A stretch of DNA of 64,000 nt from Isoetes taiwanensis (lineage: Eukaryota > Streptophyta > Lycopodiopsida > Isoetales > Isoetaceae), in contig JAJEKV010000025.1 in the NCBI GenBank assembly GCA_021234155.1, positions 3,123,339 through 3,187,338 of the forward strand, in the 5' to 3' direction. The notes beneath the pieces were generated by a model. The model was not told the DNA's origin and did not search any database. It worked only from the letters and a program-made list of their open reading frames with translations. The translations under genes were made by a program, and so were the position numbers. Below, one piece after another: positions 33,630-45,626 of this stretch (position 1 is its first letter; every line of letters begins with the position of its first letter).

Positions 33630-34920
33630 CGTTACAAGAAATTAGTAGAAATGGAGAAACAATAGTGGACAAGAATCAAAAATAATTTCAAAGGCATAGA
33701 TGAACCATGATGTCATGGTGCAAAATGCCTGCATCTTGAAGATGCCTAAGACACACATGCATGAGATGTTGAAATGCCCGAGACACAGGAGATACTTTTG
33801 CATTAAACGCTCAAAAGGTAACATCTGGGCAAGAAGATGCTGGATTAAGAAGATACCTAGATAAGAAGATGTACGGCGGCATGGAAACTCTGGAGTTGAT
33901 TCCAAGGGTCTCACGACCCCTGGGATCAGGGAGTGGGTCCTGGAATTAGCGACGGAGTTTCAAACCCCAACAACATGGTAACCGGGGATTTACCTGGAGG
34001 TGACCCCTTGAGCGGAATCGCAGTGCCAAATTCCATTTCGCAAATAGAACTCTATCATTGGTTTCCATGTTGTCGGATAAGAAGATAGCTAGATAAGAAG
34101 ATGCCGAATTACGCAAGGTAACATGTCTAGATCACATTGCAGAACCTTCCATTATCTACTTGCAAATTCTAATGGCATATCCACTCCAATGGAATATGCA
34201 TGGGAAAAACACAATTGCTATACATCTATGCTACTTAAGGCAATGCTCTGGATTTGTGCTACGATCTGCACCTGTGCTAAGCCAAAGCTGGAAAGCAATA
34301 TAAGTGTTGGACGTTGTACTAAGGCCCAATATATTAAGATTCTAACATATAAGACAAGGCAAGCCAAGAGAAACTTTGCATCATGAATATCATCCGCTGC
34401 ACTTTGCATCATGAATCTCATCTGCTGCTGCACCCAGCTCTCATGAAGATCCGCATCATTTACCGACTCTGCTCCACTCATCTGCCCAAGCGCTCTGCCA
34501 AGCACTCGTTCGCCAAGATCTCTGCTCATTTCCCAAGCGACACATGGTGGAGAACCTTAAAATTCCCTTGTCCATTGTAAGCTAGTACATTTAAATTAAA
34601 GTATTCAAAAGTGGTGGATTGCACTTGGTTGTTTAAAGTTCCTAAATAGCAGCCTTTTTCTCAAAATAATGCATTGGTGCTCTTAAGCGCTTTTTGGTTT
34701 ATGGTTTATGTTTCTATCTGAATTCCTGTCCATCAGATTATGGCACATTCCTTGGGATCTCCCATATTCAAGGCCAACATATTTTGTTTCCTAAAAACTC
34801 CTGCACAAACCAATGGTGCGGCGTATAGGAAGGTAGGCCATGGTTTAAACTTATTGTACATGCAACTGAGAAAACCATAGGTCAAAAAACTTGAGAATGT
34901 GCCAAGCAACCAATATGCTA
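33630..34920. other. No recognisable gene; short repeats
   Basis: A 28-bp duplication with tttgcatcatgaat lies at about 34374-34433. The motif ataagaagat recurs near 33840-34100. No coding region is supported. Confidence 0.45.
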
Positions 34921-34924
34921 GAAA

Positions 34925-35065
34925 ACGACGCTGGAGGATTCAAACCTTCAGGCTGTAATGGCCTCGCTAGAACCTTAAACACTCCACAAACCTACAGGCT
35001 CAAAGATTTCTACGTAAAAATTCATCTTATCTTATCTTATCTATTGTAGCCTCGCTAGACCCATC
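34925..35065 (-). repeat. Possible SINE or tRNA-like fragment
   Basis: On the minus strand, ggttctagcgaggcc and aaggtttgaatcct resemble A and B boxes and match the order seen at 37150-37205. A tandem ttatc run adjoins. It may be a diverged SINE in reverse orientation. Confidence 0.35.
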
Positions 35066-35069
35066 AAGA

Positions 35070-37045
35070 TATTGAGGGCTGCCGCACCACTACCCGCAAA
35101 AAAAAAGGGAAGGAAACATACCCGCTGAGCCCGGTCTCTCAGCCTCCATAGCCGAAGGAAGAATCCTGAAATGCATATGCCATTGCATTAAAAAAAATTG
35201 TATGATACTTCCTGACCAGCTTCTAAGTTTTCGTTGTGCAGTTCTTGCTCTGTCCCTGCCGGCAAAGGAGAGTTTGCTTGCTCCTTTCGTGCTAATGCAG
35301 AGGCAGGAGACTTTGCTTGCCCTGGTTCTTTCGTGCTCATGCAGAGGCACATCCTCAACCTCAACCTCTTGTTTGCTATTCGACGTTCGCCAAATGAGAA
35401 TTCCACGTTTATGAAAGGGGTATTTCCATTTGCAAAAAGGCTAATTCCACGTCGCCAATAAAACTCGCACAAAGGACATATGACACTCCCTTAGGCTAAG
35501 CATTCATAGACATTGAGAAACATTTCTCCAATTTAAGGGTTTGCTTGTTAATAATTTTTATCGATTACCACTTCCAATGGCCACGATACACAATAAACTT
35601 GTAATATTTCATTTCGTATTGCCGAGGGCTGGGACTATGATTCTTGGTGCGTATTGTATGAAAAACCATATATTCTCCCACCTTTGAGTAGCTTAGTTAG
35701 GCTTAGAGGTTATGTTTCTATTTTTTGAATGTTTTCGATGGATTTTTTGCAATGGTTGTGGAAAAAATATAGCTTGCGATTTTTAGAAAGTGGATAAAGC
35801 AGACATCTGTGCTTTCATGTCGAAAGGATCGGGCCTGCTTCCTTCGCAAAACCCTGGTCCCTTGCCCAAAGGGTTTGAGAAAACCAGAGTTCTTTCTACA
35901 ATTGTTCTGCATTTGGAGAATGAAACCGCTTTAGGCTTCCTGAACCAGCTTGTGAAGCCGCTTTCTGAGGCTTTCAACATGCATTGCTTTTTGTCTTGTA
36001 CAAGGATGCATAGTGAAGGATTGAGGAGAAGCAAGATTTGGTTGTTTGTGAGTCCAAATCACATATTCTAAGTGGAGTAGATGTGTCAAGCTATCTGGGC
36101 TGCCATCTTAGACCAAGGCTTTTTGGTTCTGTCTGAATTGTGGTGAGGCGAGCTTGGAGGCAGGGATTTCGGCCATGGCTTCACACCAGCCTTCATGCTC
36201 TGTTTTTTTTGTTATTTTCTTGATGCACTGTTTTTGTTGTTATTTTCTGGCATGAATTTAGAACAGGGAAGGTGTGGCTGGGTGTAGCAGAAGGCAGATG
36301 CCAGAATAGCTTCTGTCATGTCCTCTGTTATTTTTCTGAACTCCTGATGCAACAATAGTCTCTGTCATGTCCTTTTGTTTCATTTTTGAAATCCTGTGTA
36401 TAAATGGGCTTGCTTTATCTTAGCCACATCATGTAGTAATCCATGAGTTTGGAACCATGGTTATATATAAATACTATGTTTATTATGGCAATGCAATTTT
36501 ACGACCATATGTTCGATCCACACCATAGGAAGTGGCTTTTAATTTTTCGTCAAGATGTTAATGGCCATCGATCTGGCACAACACCGGGAATATGCCGCCA
36601 ATCCATGGCTCTGAATCAAAGAAACAAAAAAACCCATAAATAAAGATGGATAATAAGAAGAGTCCCGAAAAACATTCATAAAAACATTCAACATTCTATT
36701 TCTCAACACTTTATGGGATGTTTCACACTTTTGTTGCTAGCCTTAGATGGGAAGAACATTCCCCCCATTGTGCCGGATCAAAGGCCCGTGATTTTTTGTC
36801 ACACGACCCCCACGAAAATTACAATGGTGCACATCGAACAGAAACAACCATTGGCCTGCCATGGCCTTAAAATTTAAACTACCCGGCTCCATCGTCTGCA
36901 ACCGTGCACTGTAATACGCATGCCGATCATATGGTTGAAGCAAAGAGGAGCAAAAAAACCCATTCAATAAGCGACTCTCGTCTATCCATCTACTGCTATT
37001 CATCTCTGCGCTGTCAAAGTTGCCTCCCGATTACTTTTGTTGCTG
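35070..37045. other. No recognisable gene
   Basis: A tandem duplication of about 42-58 bp with ctttcgtgct-atgcagagg lies at 35260-35350. An open frame at 35790-36071 matches nothing known. The rest appears non-coding. Confidence 0.4.
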
Positions 37046-37049
37046 TAAA

Positions 37050-37205
37050 GATGGCATGTGGGATTTGAACCCACGGTACCAAAACTTCCAAATAGAAAAA
37101 ACAAAGCAGAGAAGCAAAGAGGGCACAAAAAACTACTTCTAATTAATCCTAACTAGGGCTGCAGGATTCGAACCTCCGGGCCATCTCGGCCTCACCAGAA
37201 CCCTT
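37050..37205 (-). repeat. tRNA-like / SINE fragments in reverse orientation
   Basis: The minus strand has gtgggttcaaatcccac near 37052-37070 (a tRNA T-arm with B box), but no matching 5' acceptor stem within 75 nt. It also has ggttctggtgaggccgaga with aggttcgaatcctg at about 37155-37200, a B-box match. These are better read as SINE or tRNA relics than as functional tRNA genes. Confidence 0.4.
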
Positions 37206-37289
37206 CTAATGCCATCTTACCTGCCCTGCATAAATGCATAAATGCTACAAGCAAGCAGCAGCAAAGCAAGGCATTCAGATGCCATGCTA

Positions 37290-39742
37290 TGTAACGGTCC
37301 TGGCCACCTAATGGGTCAATATACCTATTTATGTATGTATATACATATTCATGGCATATATGCAGCATGAGATTAGGGTTTTGTCTCTTTGGAGAAAGGA
37401 TTGTTGCAGAGCATGAAGGTAGGGAGCAATTCTGGGCAGTTTTGGAGCCCGAAGTTTGAAGCATCATATCTCGGCAACTCGAGATCCTTTTCAGGTGATT
37501 TTTCTTTTGTTGGAAAGGTCTTTAAGTAAGCTTTCCGGAATGGGTCTGATCAAGCCAAAACTCATCCGTATGCAAACGTTATGACAGAAATAGTGATGCT
37601 GAGTCAGAATTGACTGCACTATGCCTATTCTTCTGCAGTTTGCTTCTTGGAGCTAGAAGACGATCTTTGGAGGCACAATCAATTACAAGGGGTCCAGAGG
37701 TCTATGTGGAAAGAAATTATCAGGTGGGGTTTTGCTTTTGATCAATTGAGGTGTGCTATGAGCTGCCATGATTAGTCTGCACATGATTTTTGCATGCAAA
37801 TATGATAGATTATGAATTTGTTGGAGACTCATAAGGCTAGAGAAGAAAATCAATGATTGGAAACATCCCTGTAAGGCTGATTTTAAGTCAAGAATGGCTG
37901 AATATTACATGAAGAGCACTGATTCAACATGGAAACTTTAAAAAAAGGCAGAATTAGATTGGATCTGGTCGGCACCGAGCTCTCCAACGCCATTTTGTGT
38001 TCATGTTATGTTTTTGTCATTTTGGTTTTGTGCTTTATTTTGTTGGTCTTGTATTTGCTGCCTTTCTCAATTTATTTGCATGTCCTAGTATGAAGCTAAG
38101 TCCTCATAGATGGAATTGGGCTGCATTCGAGCTTAGCAGCAGAGGAGATCGGAGCATGAAGAGCTGAGCAGAATAATCATAATAGTAAGAATATGCATTG
38201 TTTGATAATTGTCTAACTATGGTAAAATTCTAAGGTTTGGGATAAAGTATCTTTCTTAGCTCATGGAGATGGGGCTAATGCTGAAAAGTAGTCTAGCACA
38301 GATGTAGAGCGTCAACGACCCCTCGGCATCAAGGATTTCAGCATCAAGTTCGCATGTGGATCTTGAAATAGGAATAAGCGGTCATCTGACATCAAGGATT
38401 ATTGAGATTGAGACGGGTCCACATTGGTACAAGGAGAGCCATGTGAAGCTTGGGGGTTTCTGAATGTGACTATAGCATGAAGTACATCTAGTCTGAGTGC
38501 GTAACTGTAAGTTTTCAAGTTGTTGCATTGTATTTTATCAAGAGCATCATAGCTAATGGATTCAAAGTATAAACGTTATGGAACGTTGTATTCCTCATGG
38601 GAAGATGGTTTCGAGGTAAGTTTTGCATTATAGAAGATGTTAGTATCTTTCCTTGATCAGTAACGTATATAGGTATTGAAGCTACATCAATGACAGTCAG
38701 GCTCGTAACTTCCTCCACATGTTTGTATTGTGATCATGATCTTCACCAATGAGTTAGCTACTTCGGCATGGTTAGGTTGTATGGGCAACCTCGACAAGGG
38801 CTAAGAGTATGATCTAGGCACATGTTTAATAAATATTGTAATGAACTTCACATGTCATGGTCTTTGCATTGCTCTACTGTTGTCTTGGTATTTGATTATG
38901 TCTATTGGAACCTCCGGGGTCGGACTTCTAGGTTCGGTGGCCTAGGTTGCTCTGGCATGCTCATGTTCATCTGTGATTCTCTGTGGTTCTTGTGCTCTAT
39001 GACACCGGGCGTAGTTTCCCTGATCAGGAGGCTACGTCAACTCTTGTGACTCCATGGTAAGAGGTCCTCCAGTGCCAGACGTGGGCTGAGAGGGTATGCG
39101 CATACGAGGTTCACCCCACCAACTCCGTCAACGGGGCTCGGAATGTGAGCTGGCCGGGCATTTCTCTGCTAACAGGGCCTGCATGTAGGCTGGCTGAGCT
39201 TCCCATTGTCCCGGAGCTATGTGTCATGATGGTTTGATATTTTTGACTATGTCTTGCTTCTGATGTTCATGTTGATATTTCTTTGGATTATGTTGTCATT
39301 GTCTTAGCACTGTACTCACGTAGGATTTTCCATCTGTGTTTATGCTTATCCGAGATTTCCAGAGTATTTCCATACATGCAGTGGCAGCCAGGGATCCCCA
39401 CTTAGTCACGAGGACTAACCCCAGTGAGTGCATGTGCAGTGAATAAGCAAGGGATGGCGGCGGTGCAGCTGAGGATCGTGGTGGAGCGAAGCTCTTGGGA
39501 TGAATTGTTCACAATTATATGTTATATTTGTTGAGAACATGGATTCTTTGGCTGTTAATATTTTCTGATTATATTGAGATCTTAAGTAGTTGCTCATTGA
39601 GTTTTGAGCGTGTAATTTAACTGTGCAAGAGGAAGATTCAATTCTTCACCATATCCAATTGTTTGTCACACCAACCTAGAACTAGCACAGTATTGACAAG
39701 ATCCCGAGTTGCCTAGAGGGTCAACTCGGCAGGCTCGTCACA
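37290..39742 (+). repeat. 5' LTR of the TGCTA-flanked element
   Basis: It starts tgtaacggtcc and ends ggctcgtcaca. It is nearly identical to the 3' LTR over most of its length, but has a cluster of differences at about 39070-39200. Confidence 0.93.
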
Positions 39743-40136
39743 GTTGGTATCAGAGCAATGTTGGATCTTTGGGAGTTGGCTTGTTTGGTTGTGGCATTGT
39801 GATGCTAATGATCTTTCTTTCAGAGACATCAAGAGATGGTATCCTCAGAGGGATAAGCAATATCTAGGGGTGGTTAGCATGAAGATGCCAAGGCAAGCAA
39901 ATTTTGACGATGTTGAAGGTAAGGTCTTTCTTGTGGCATGTTCAGTAAGATGATAGCAATTGTAAGATGGTGCTGGTAAGATTGGAATATGATTGTGGTA
40001 GAGTAAGTTGCTACACGAGCTGAAGTTTTGAGTTGAGTTGAGCTATGCTTGATCTGAGATTTGAATCAAGAAATTCTTCAGTAGAATCTATCACGCGACC
40101 CATGAGGACATGGGTTAATTTTTAGAAGGGGAGACT
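39743..40136 (+). other. Internal region of the non-autonomous LTR element
   Basis: The region holds a 69-codon frame (39744-39953, with FRDIKRWYPQRDKQY) that matches no gag I know and might be a remnant of a gag start. It ends in the polypurine tract agaaggggagact (40124-40136). Related sequence (agtagaatc-, cgacccatgaggacatgggt) recurs in the CHERP intron near 47320-47420. Confidence 0.75.
39745..39756 (+). other. Primer-binding site (initiator tRNA-Met type)
   Basis: The sequence tggtatcagagc starts three bases after the LTR end, complementary to initiator tRNA-Met. Confidence 0.93.
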
Positions 40137-42595
40137 CAGAACGGTCCCGCCACCTAATGGGTCAATATACCTATTTATGTATGTATATACATATTCATGG
40201 CATATATGCAGCATGAGATTAGGGTTTTGTCTCTTTGGAGAAAGGATTGTTGCAGAGCATGAAGGTAGGGAGCAATTCTGGGCAGTTTTGGAGCCCGAAG
40301 TTTGAAGCATCATATCTCGGCAACTCGAGATCCTTTTCAGGTGATTTTTCTTTTGTTGGAAAGGTCTTTAAGTAAGCTTTCCGGAATGGGTCTGATCAAG
40401 CCAAAACTCATCCGTATGCAAACGTTATGACAGAAATAGTGATGCTGAGTCAGAATTGACTGCACTATGCCTATTCTTTCTCAGTTTGCTTCTTGGAGCT
40501 AGAAGACGATCTTTGGAGGCTAATCAATTACAAGGGGTCCAGAGGTCTATGTGGAAAGAAATTATCAGGTGGGGTTTTGCTTTTGATCAATTGAGGTGTG
40601 CTATGAGCTGCCATGATTAGTGCGCACATGATTTTTGCATGCAAATATGATAGATTATGAATTTGTTGGAGACTCATAAGGCTAGAGAAGAAAATCAATG
40701 ATTGGAAACATCCCTGTAAGGCTGATTTTAAGTCAAGAATGGCTGAATATTACATGAAGAGCACTGATTCAACATGGAAACTTTAAAAAAAGGCAGAATT
40801 AGATTGGATCTGGTCGGCACCGAGCTCTCCAACGCCATTTTGTGTTCATGTTATGTTTTTGTCATTTTGGTTTTGTGCTTTATTTTGTTGGTCTTGTATT
40901 TGCTGCCTTTCTCAATTTATTTGCATGTCCTAGTATGAAGCTAAGTCCTCATAGATGGAATTGGGCTGCATTCGAGCTTAGCAGCAGAGGAGATCGGAGC
41001 ATGAAGAGCTGAGCAGAATAATCATAATAGTAAGAATATGCATTGTTTGATAATTGTCTAACTATGGTAAAATTCTAAGGTTTGGGATAAAGTATCTTTC
41101 TTAGCTCATGGAGATGGGGCTAATGCTGAAAAGTAGTCTAGCACAGATGTAGAGCGTCAACGACCCCCGGCATCAAGGATTCAGCATCAAGTTCGCATGT
41201 GGATCTTGAAATAGGAATAAGCGGTCATCCGACATCAAGGATTATTGAGATTGAGACGGGTCCACATTGGTACAAGGAGAGCCATGTGAAGCTTGGGGGT
41301 TTCGAATGTGACTATAGCATGAAGTACATCTAGTCCGAAAAGCGTGAATCGTAAGTTTTCAAGTTGTTGCATTGTATTTTATCAAGAGCATCATAGCTAA
41401 TGGATTCAAAGTATAAACGTTATGGAACGTTGTATTCCTCATGGGAAGATGGTTTCGAGGTAAGTTTTGCATTATAGAAGATGTTAGTATCTTTCCTTGA
41501 TCAAGAACGTATATAGGTATTGAAGCTACATCAATGACGGTCGGGGCTCGTGAACTTCCTCCACATGTTTGTATTGTGATCATGATCTTCACCAATGAGT
41601 TAGCTACTTCGCATGCATGGTGAGGTTGTATGGGCAACCTCGACAAGGGCTAAGAGTATGATCTAGGCACATGTTTAATAAATATTGTAATGAACCTCAC
41701 ATGTCATGGTCTTTGCATTGCTCTGCTGTTGTCTCGGTATTTGATTATGTCTATTGGAACCTCCGGGGTCGGACTTCTAGGTTCGGTGGCCTAGGTTGCT
41801 CTGGCATGCTCATGTTCATCTGTGATTCTCTGTGGTTCTTGTGCTCTATGACACCGGGCGTAGTTTCCCTGATCAGGAGGCTACGTCAACTCTTGTGACT
41901 CCATGGTAAGAGGTCCTCCAAAGGCCGGACGTAATGAGAGGGTATGCGATATCGCAGGTTCACCCCACCAACTCCGGCCAATCGGGGCTCGGAATGTGAG
42001 TCGGGCGGGCATTTTCTCTAAAGGGTGGCCTCGCATGTAGGTCGGGCCGAGCTTCCCATTGTCCCGGAGCTATGTGTCATGATGGTTTGATATTTTTGAC
42101 TATGTCTTGCTTCTGATGTTCATGTTGATATTTCTTTGGATTATGTTGTCATTGTCTTAGCACTGTACTCACGTAGGATTTTCCATCTGTGTTTATGCTT
42201 ATCCGAGATTTCCAGAGTATTTCCATACATGCAGTGGCAGCCAGGGATCCCCACTTAGTCACGAGGACTAACCCCAGTGAGTGCATGTGCAGTGAATAAG
42301 CAAGGGATGGCGGCGGTGCAGCTGAGGATCGTGGTGGAGCGAAGCTCTTGGGATGAATTGTTCACAATTATATGTTATATTTGTTGAGAACATGGATTCT
42401 TTGGCTGTTAATATTTTCTGATTATATTGAGATCTTAAGTAGTTGCTCATTGAGTTTTGAGCGTGTAATTTAACTGTGCAAGAGGAAGATTCAATTCTTC
42501 ACCATATCCAATTGTTTGTCACACCAACCTAGAACTAGCACAGTATTGACAAGATCCCGAGTTGCCTAGAGGGTCAACTCGGCAGGCTCGTCACA
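40137..42595 (+). repeat. 3' LTR of the TGCTA-flanked element
   Basis: It begins cagaacggtcc after the polypurine tract, where the 5' LTR begins tgtaacggtcc, so the terminal TG is mutated. It ends ctcgtcaca at 42595. The exact start is uncertain by a few bases. Confidence 0.9.
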
Positions 42596-42600
42596 TGCTA

Positions 42601-44380
42601 TAAACAAACAGCAGCAAAGCCGACATGCCACAAATTAGCCTTGCCAGTAGGGGATATGCCATCATCCACCATAGCATATGTGGGCCTTCTCTGCTCTCCA
42701 CCTCTGCTCCGCGCACAACTCTCCATTCACGCATTTGCTGCATCAAGCCGCCCATTTGTGCCAGAAGCCGCCCTCTCCGCCTAAATGCTCTCTGTCTCTG
42801 CTCCGCTGCCGTTGCCAAAAAAAGAAGGGAGCATCCCTTCTTATCCAGGCCCTAAACCCAAGGAGCAAGAATAACTGTTAAAGAAACTATTCTTTGAAAA
42901 GGAAAATACAACAATTCCAACTAAATAGAATGCCCATGACCACCTGCCGTAATCACAAATTGCAAGGCAAATGCGAGGAAGGGCTAATGTGGATCATATT
43001 TAGTAAATATAAAGAAGGAAAATTTATTGAGTATATGAAAAATCTAGCTAGAATGTAAAGGTATAAATCATGGCAAGAAAAATATCATCGAACAAAGCCA
43101 AGGTATCCAAAAAGGGTATCAACCCAGGTTTATAGTTGTACAAAATACTGGAATGACCAGAGGATACAAGAAACTCCGCATGGCAAATGCAATCTCTGTT
43201 CAAATATGGCAATTTGTCCCAATCAAGATTTTTGTTTTGTAAAGAAATCAAGGAAGGAAAAACAAAGGATAATACCACCTAAGGTTGTAAATTCTAGAAC
43301 CCTACAGCGCCATCTGAGCATCAATCTCCATCACATCAACATGCTCAATACATAGTCTTGTAGCCATCTCCAAAAGGGTATCAACCCAGGTTTATAGTTG
43401 TACAGAATGCTAGAATGACCAGAGGATATAAGAAACTCCACATGGCAAATGCAATCTCTGAACCTGCACAAATATTACCAACTTGAGCAAGTGCAATCTC
43501 CTCCTTCACCTCCACCATGTTGCAAAAGCTATAGAAAGTAGAGGAAATTGGAGAAAATAACTCATAGTAAGATACACTTGTAAATAACCAAGAGATATAT
43601 GTTTTAAGAAGCCATGGTCGCGGTAAAGCTAGGTTAAGAAAATGCACAGCTATAAAAGCAACCAAAACACTTATTACTGCGGAAAGAAGAAATGCAGTAA
43701 GAATGCTTATCTGGAAATAGTCATCAAATCTTTGTTCCAGGGCTTTAGATAGAATCATTATGCTTGATTAACCACAAATTTGATCCACCATCGATCTTAG
43801 CACCACTCTACCAATGAACAGTACCCAACTTGATATCACAAATTCTAAACATGTCCATCTCCTCAAACAACTCCAGCAATAACTGGTTCCCAACATAAGC
43901 AACCAATCTTGGACAGGCTAATGAACACAAATAATGCTGAAACTGTTATGTGAATGTAACAAGATGGCACCGGCAGATGGATTTGTATCCTGGGAACACA
44001 AATCAGTAATTTTGAGGTAACATAAATCCGCAACAACTTGAGGTACAACAAATCTGCAAACTGTCGTATCGTCTAGTGCAACTGGAGCAGAACAAAGACC
44101 TTTCTGCTTATTCCAACTACCACCTTGGCATACTTATGAATGAAAGTATTCCAAAAACTGTCCCAAAATTGGTCTCCATTATGCAGCACGAACATGGGTT
44201 AAATATGAAAGCTATCCTGGCTCATACGTTCTTCATACACGAAAGCCATGCTCTTCAAATATCTACTAACTTCATTTCATTTATATAGACTTGAAGGACA
44301 TAGCCACACTTAGGATCATAAAGACAAATTCTTGCCATGCTGTTGCAAAGTAAATGTTGCCAGCTCTTGCCATGACAAAT
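42601..44380. other. Sequence without an assignable gene, with a direct repeat
   Basis: An imperfect direct repeat of about 88 bp (gggtatcaacccaggtttat...) lies at about 43111-43198 and 43374-43461. A hydrophobic minus-strand frame at 43381-43758 (FLLSAVISVLVAFIAVHFL) could be part of a membrane-protein relic, but I cannot assign it. Confidence 0.45.
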
Positions 44381-44384
44381 GGTG

Positions 44385-44550
44385 TAAGCAAACCTGCGTT
44401 CAGTCTTGCTTGGGTTGCTTCTTCCCATTGCCTGTGGTGATATCTTCCATGAGATGGGGAGCTCTCCAAACAGAGCAAGGTGCTGAGAAAATAAGCCAAA
44501 CCACATGTGGCAGCAAGCATAGCACATTCTACCAATCTTAAAGTTTGCTG
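44385..44550 (-). pseudogene. DUF2232-like plastid membrane-protein exon with an internal inversion
   Basis: The minus strand, after a ctgaaacag acceptor-like site at about 44545, reads QTLRLVECAMLAATCGLAYF then LSTLLCLE, as in the plant DUF2232-type membrane protein family (from memory of that family). In the family the next residues are close to LGCFFPLPVVISSMRWG. Here exactly that sequence is found on the plus strand of the same stretch (about 44415-44465), while the minus strand gives unrelated residues. The segment has therefore been inverted in place and the exon is dead. No other exon of the gene was found in the window. Confidence 0.6.
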
Positions 44551-45431
44551 TTTCAGATTTTGTATCTATACCAAGCTCCATATCCAGTTGGGGGAGTACA
44601 AAGTTGCCCTTCAGTGTTCTCTTTGTTTCCCACTGAAGACCTCGATTCGGCACCATTTTCACGAAATCTTTGTATCCTTTCAAACCCATGCTGCTGATAG
44701 AAATTCACGAAACTTAAGCCTAATCACTCCCAACACCCACTGTTGTATTGCAAAAAATCCTTGACAGAGAAGAAATAATGAAGCCGAGGTTGGTCTGTGC
44801 TTCTTGGTATAAATCGCCAGCCCACACCTCTCTCGGGAAAAACGCAGAACACAAACTCTAATAAAATGGGTTGCACGGAAAAGGCCAAGTCTGAGCGACC
44901 AGAAACCACAAAAAGAAAATATGCACATGGATCCCAATGAGCAAGAGCCAAAATCCGAAAGCAAGACCCAAAAATGCAGGAACCGTCTCCGGTGGCCGAA
45001 TCTGCAGTGGCACAAAAATAAACTCTAGGACCGTCACTTGCAGTCGGTTTTGGATAGCCCAAACTGTAGAGCCAAAAAACCATCTCTGTGGAGTCGATTC
45101 TTGTGGCAGCCAGAAGGAAAACCAACAGAAAGGGAAATGGCACGAAGAAAAATTCACCGAATTAAACTGTAGAGACACGGGAGAGATAGTCTAAGGAAAG
45201 CCTGGGAAAGTAGACTGAAGAAAGAATCGACAAGAGGAGAACGCAGATGAGCTGATGAAGAAGAAAAGGGAAGAAACGACATCTATAAGTGCGAAAACCC
45301 TAACTACCAAGAGGATCTAACTAACTATATGTGGCAATGGTTTCGAGAATTACATTTCTTCTTCACCTCTCCAAAATAACTTATCCAAAAACCCAAAAAA
45401 GCAACATGACCTTCCTCAAATATGGCAATAT

Positions 45432-45489
45432 ATACGGTTTTCTATACAATACAATACCAGATGGTTTTCTATACAATACAATACCAGAA
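45432..45489 (+). repeat. Direct repeat upstream of the CHERP-like gene
   Basis: Two copies of ggttttctatacaatacaat plus six further bases lie head to tail, about 140 bp before the start codon. They may sit in the 5' leader or promoter. Confidence 0.8.
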
Positions 45490-45626
45490 TCATAGTTCCC
45501 ACCATTGCGAGAATACCCTCCCGCAATACCAAACGAATTGGGTAAACTTAATCATATACAAACCCTACGTGACAACTAAGGTAATAACGAAGAACCCTAA
45601 AATCCTGTTCCAGCTGGTTTGGGAAA

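Larger units (their letters stand above)
37290..42595 (+). mobile_element. Complete non-autonomous LTR retrotransposon with a tiny internal region
   Basis: The element is 5306 bp: a 5' LTR 37290-39742, an internal region of about 394 bp (39743-40136) and a 3' LTR of about 40137-42595. The target duplication TGCTA is at 37285-37289 and 42596-42600. A primer-binding site and a polypurine tract are in place. No gag, protease, reverse transcriptase or integrase can fit, so it depends on a partner. The LTRs are far longer than those of TRIMs, and the internal region is far shorter than in LARDs. Confidence 0.93.

Noticed and set aside
37050-37080. Apparent tRNA T-arm on the minus strand
   Set aside because: No matching acceptor stem or anticodon arm lies within tRNA length; it is kept only as a tRNA-like relic.
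44680-45178. Overlapping minus-strand frames upstream of the CHERP-like gene
   Set aside because: Composition is non-coding and no domain is seen; they may be leader DNA of the dead DUF2232-like gene.
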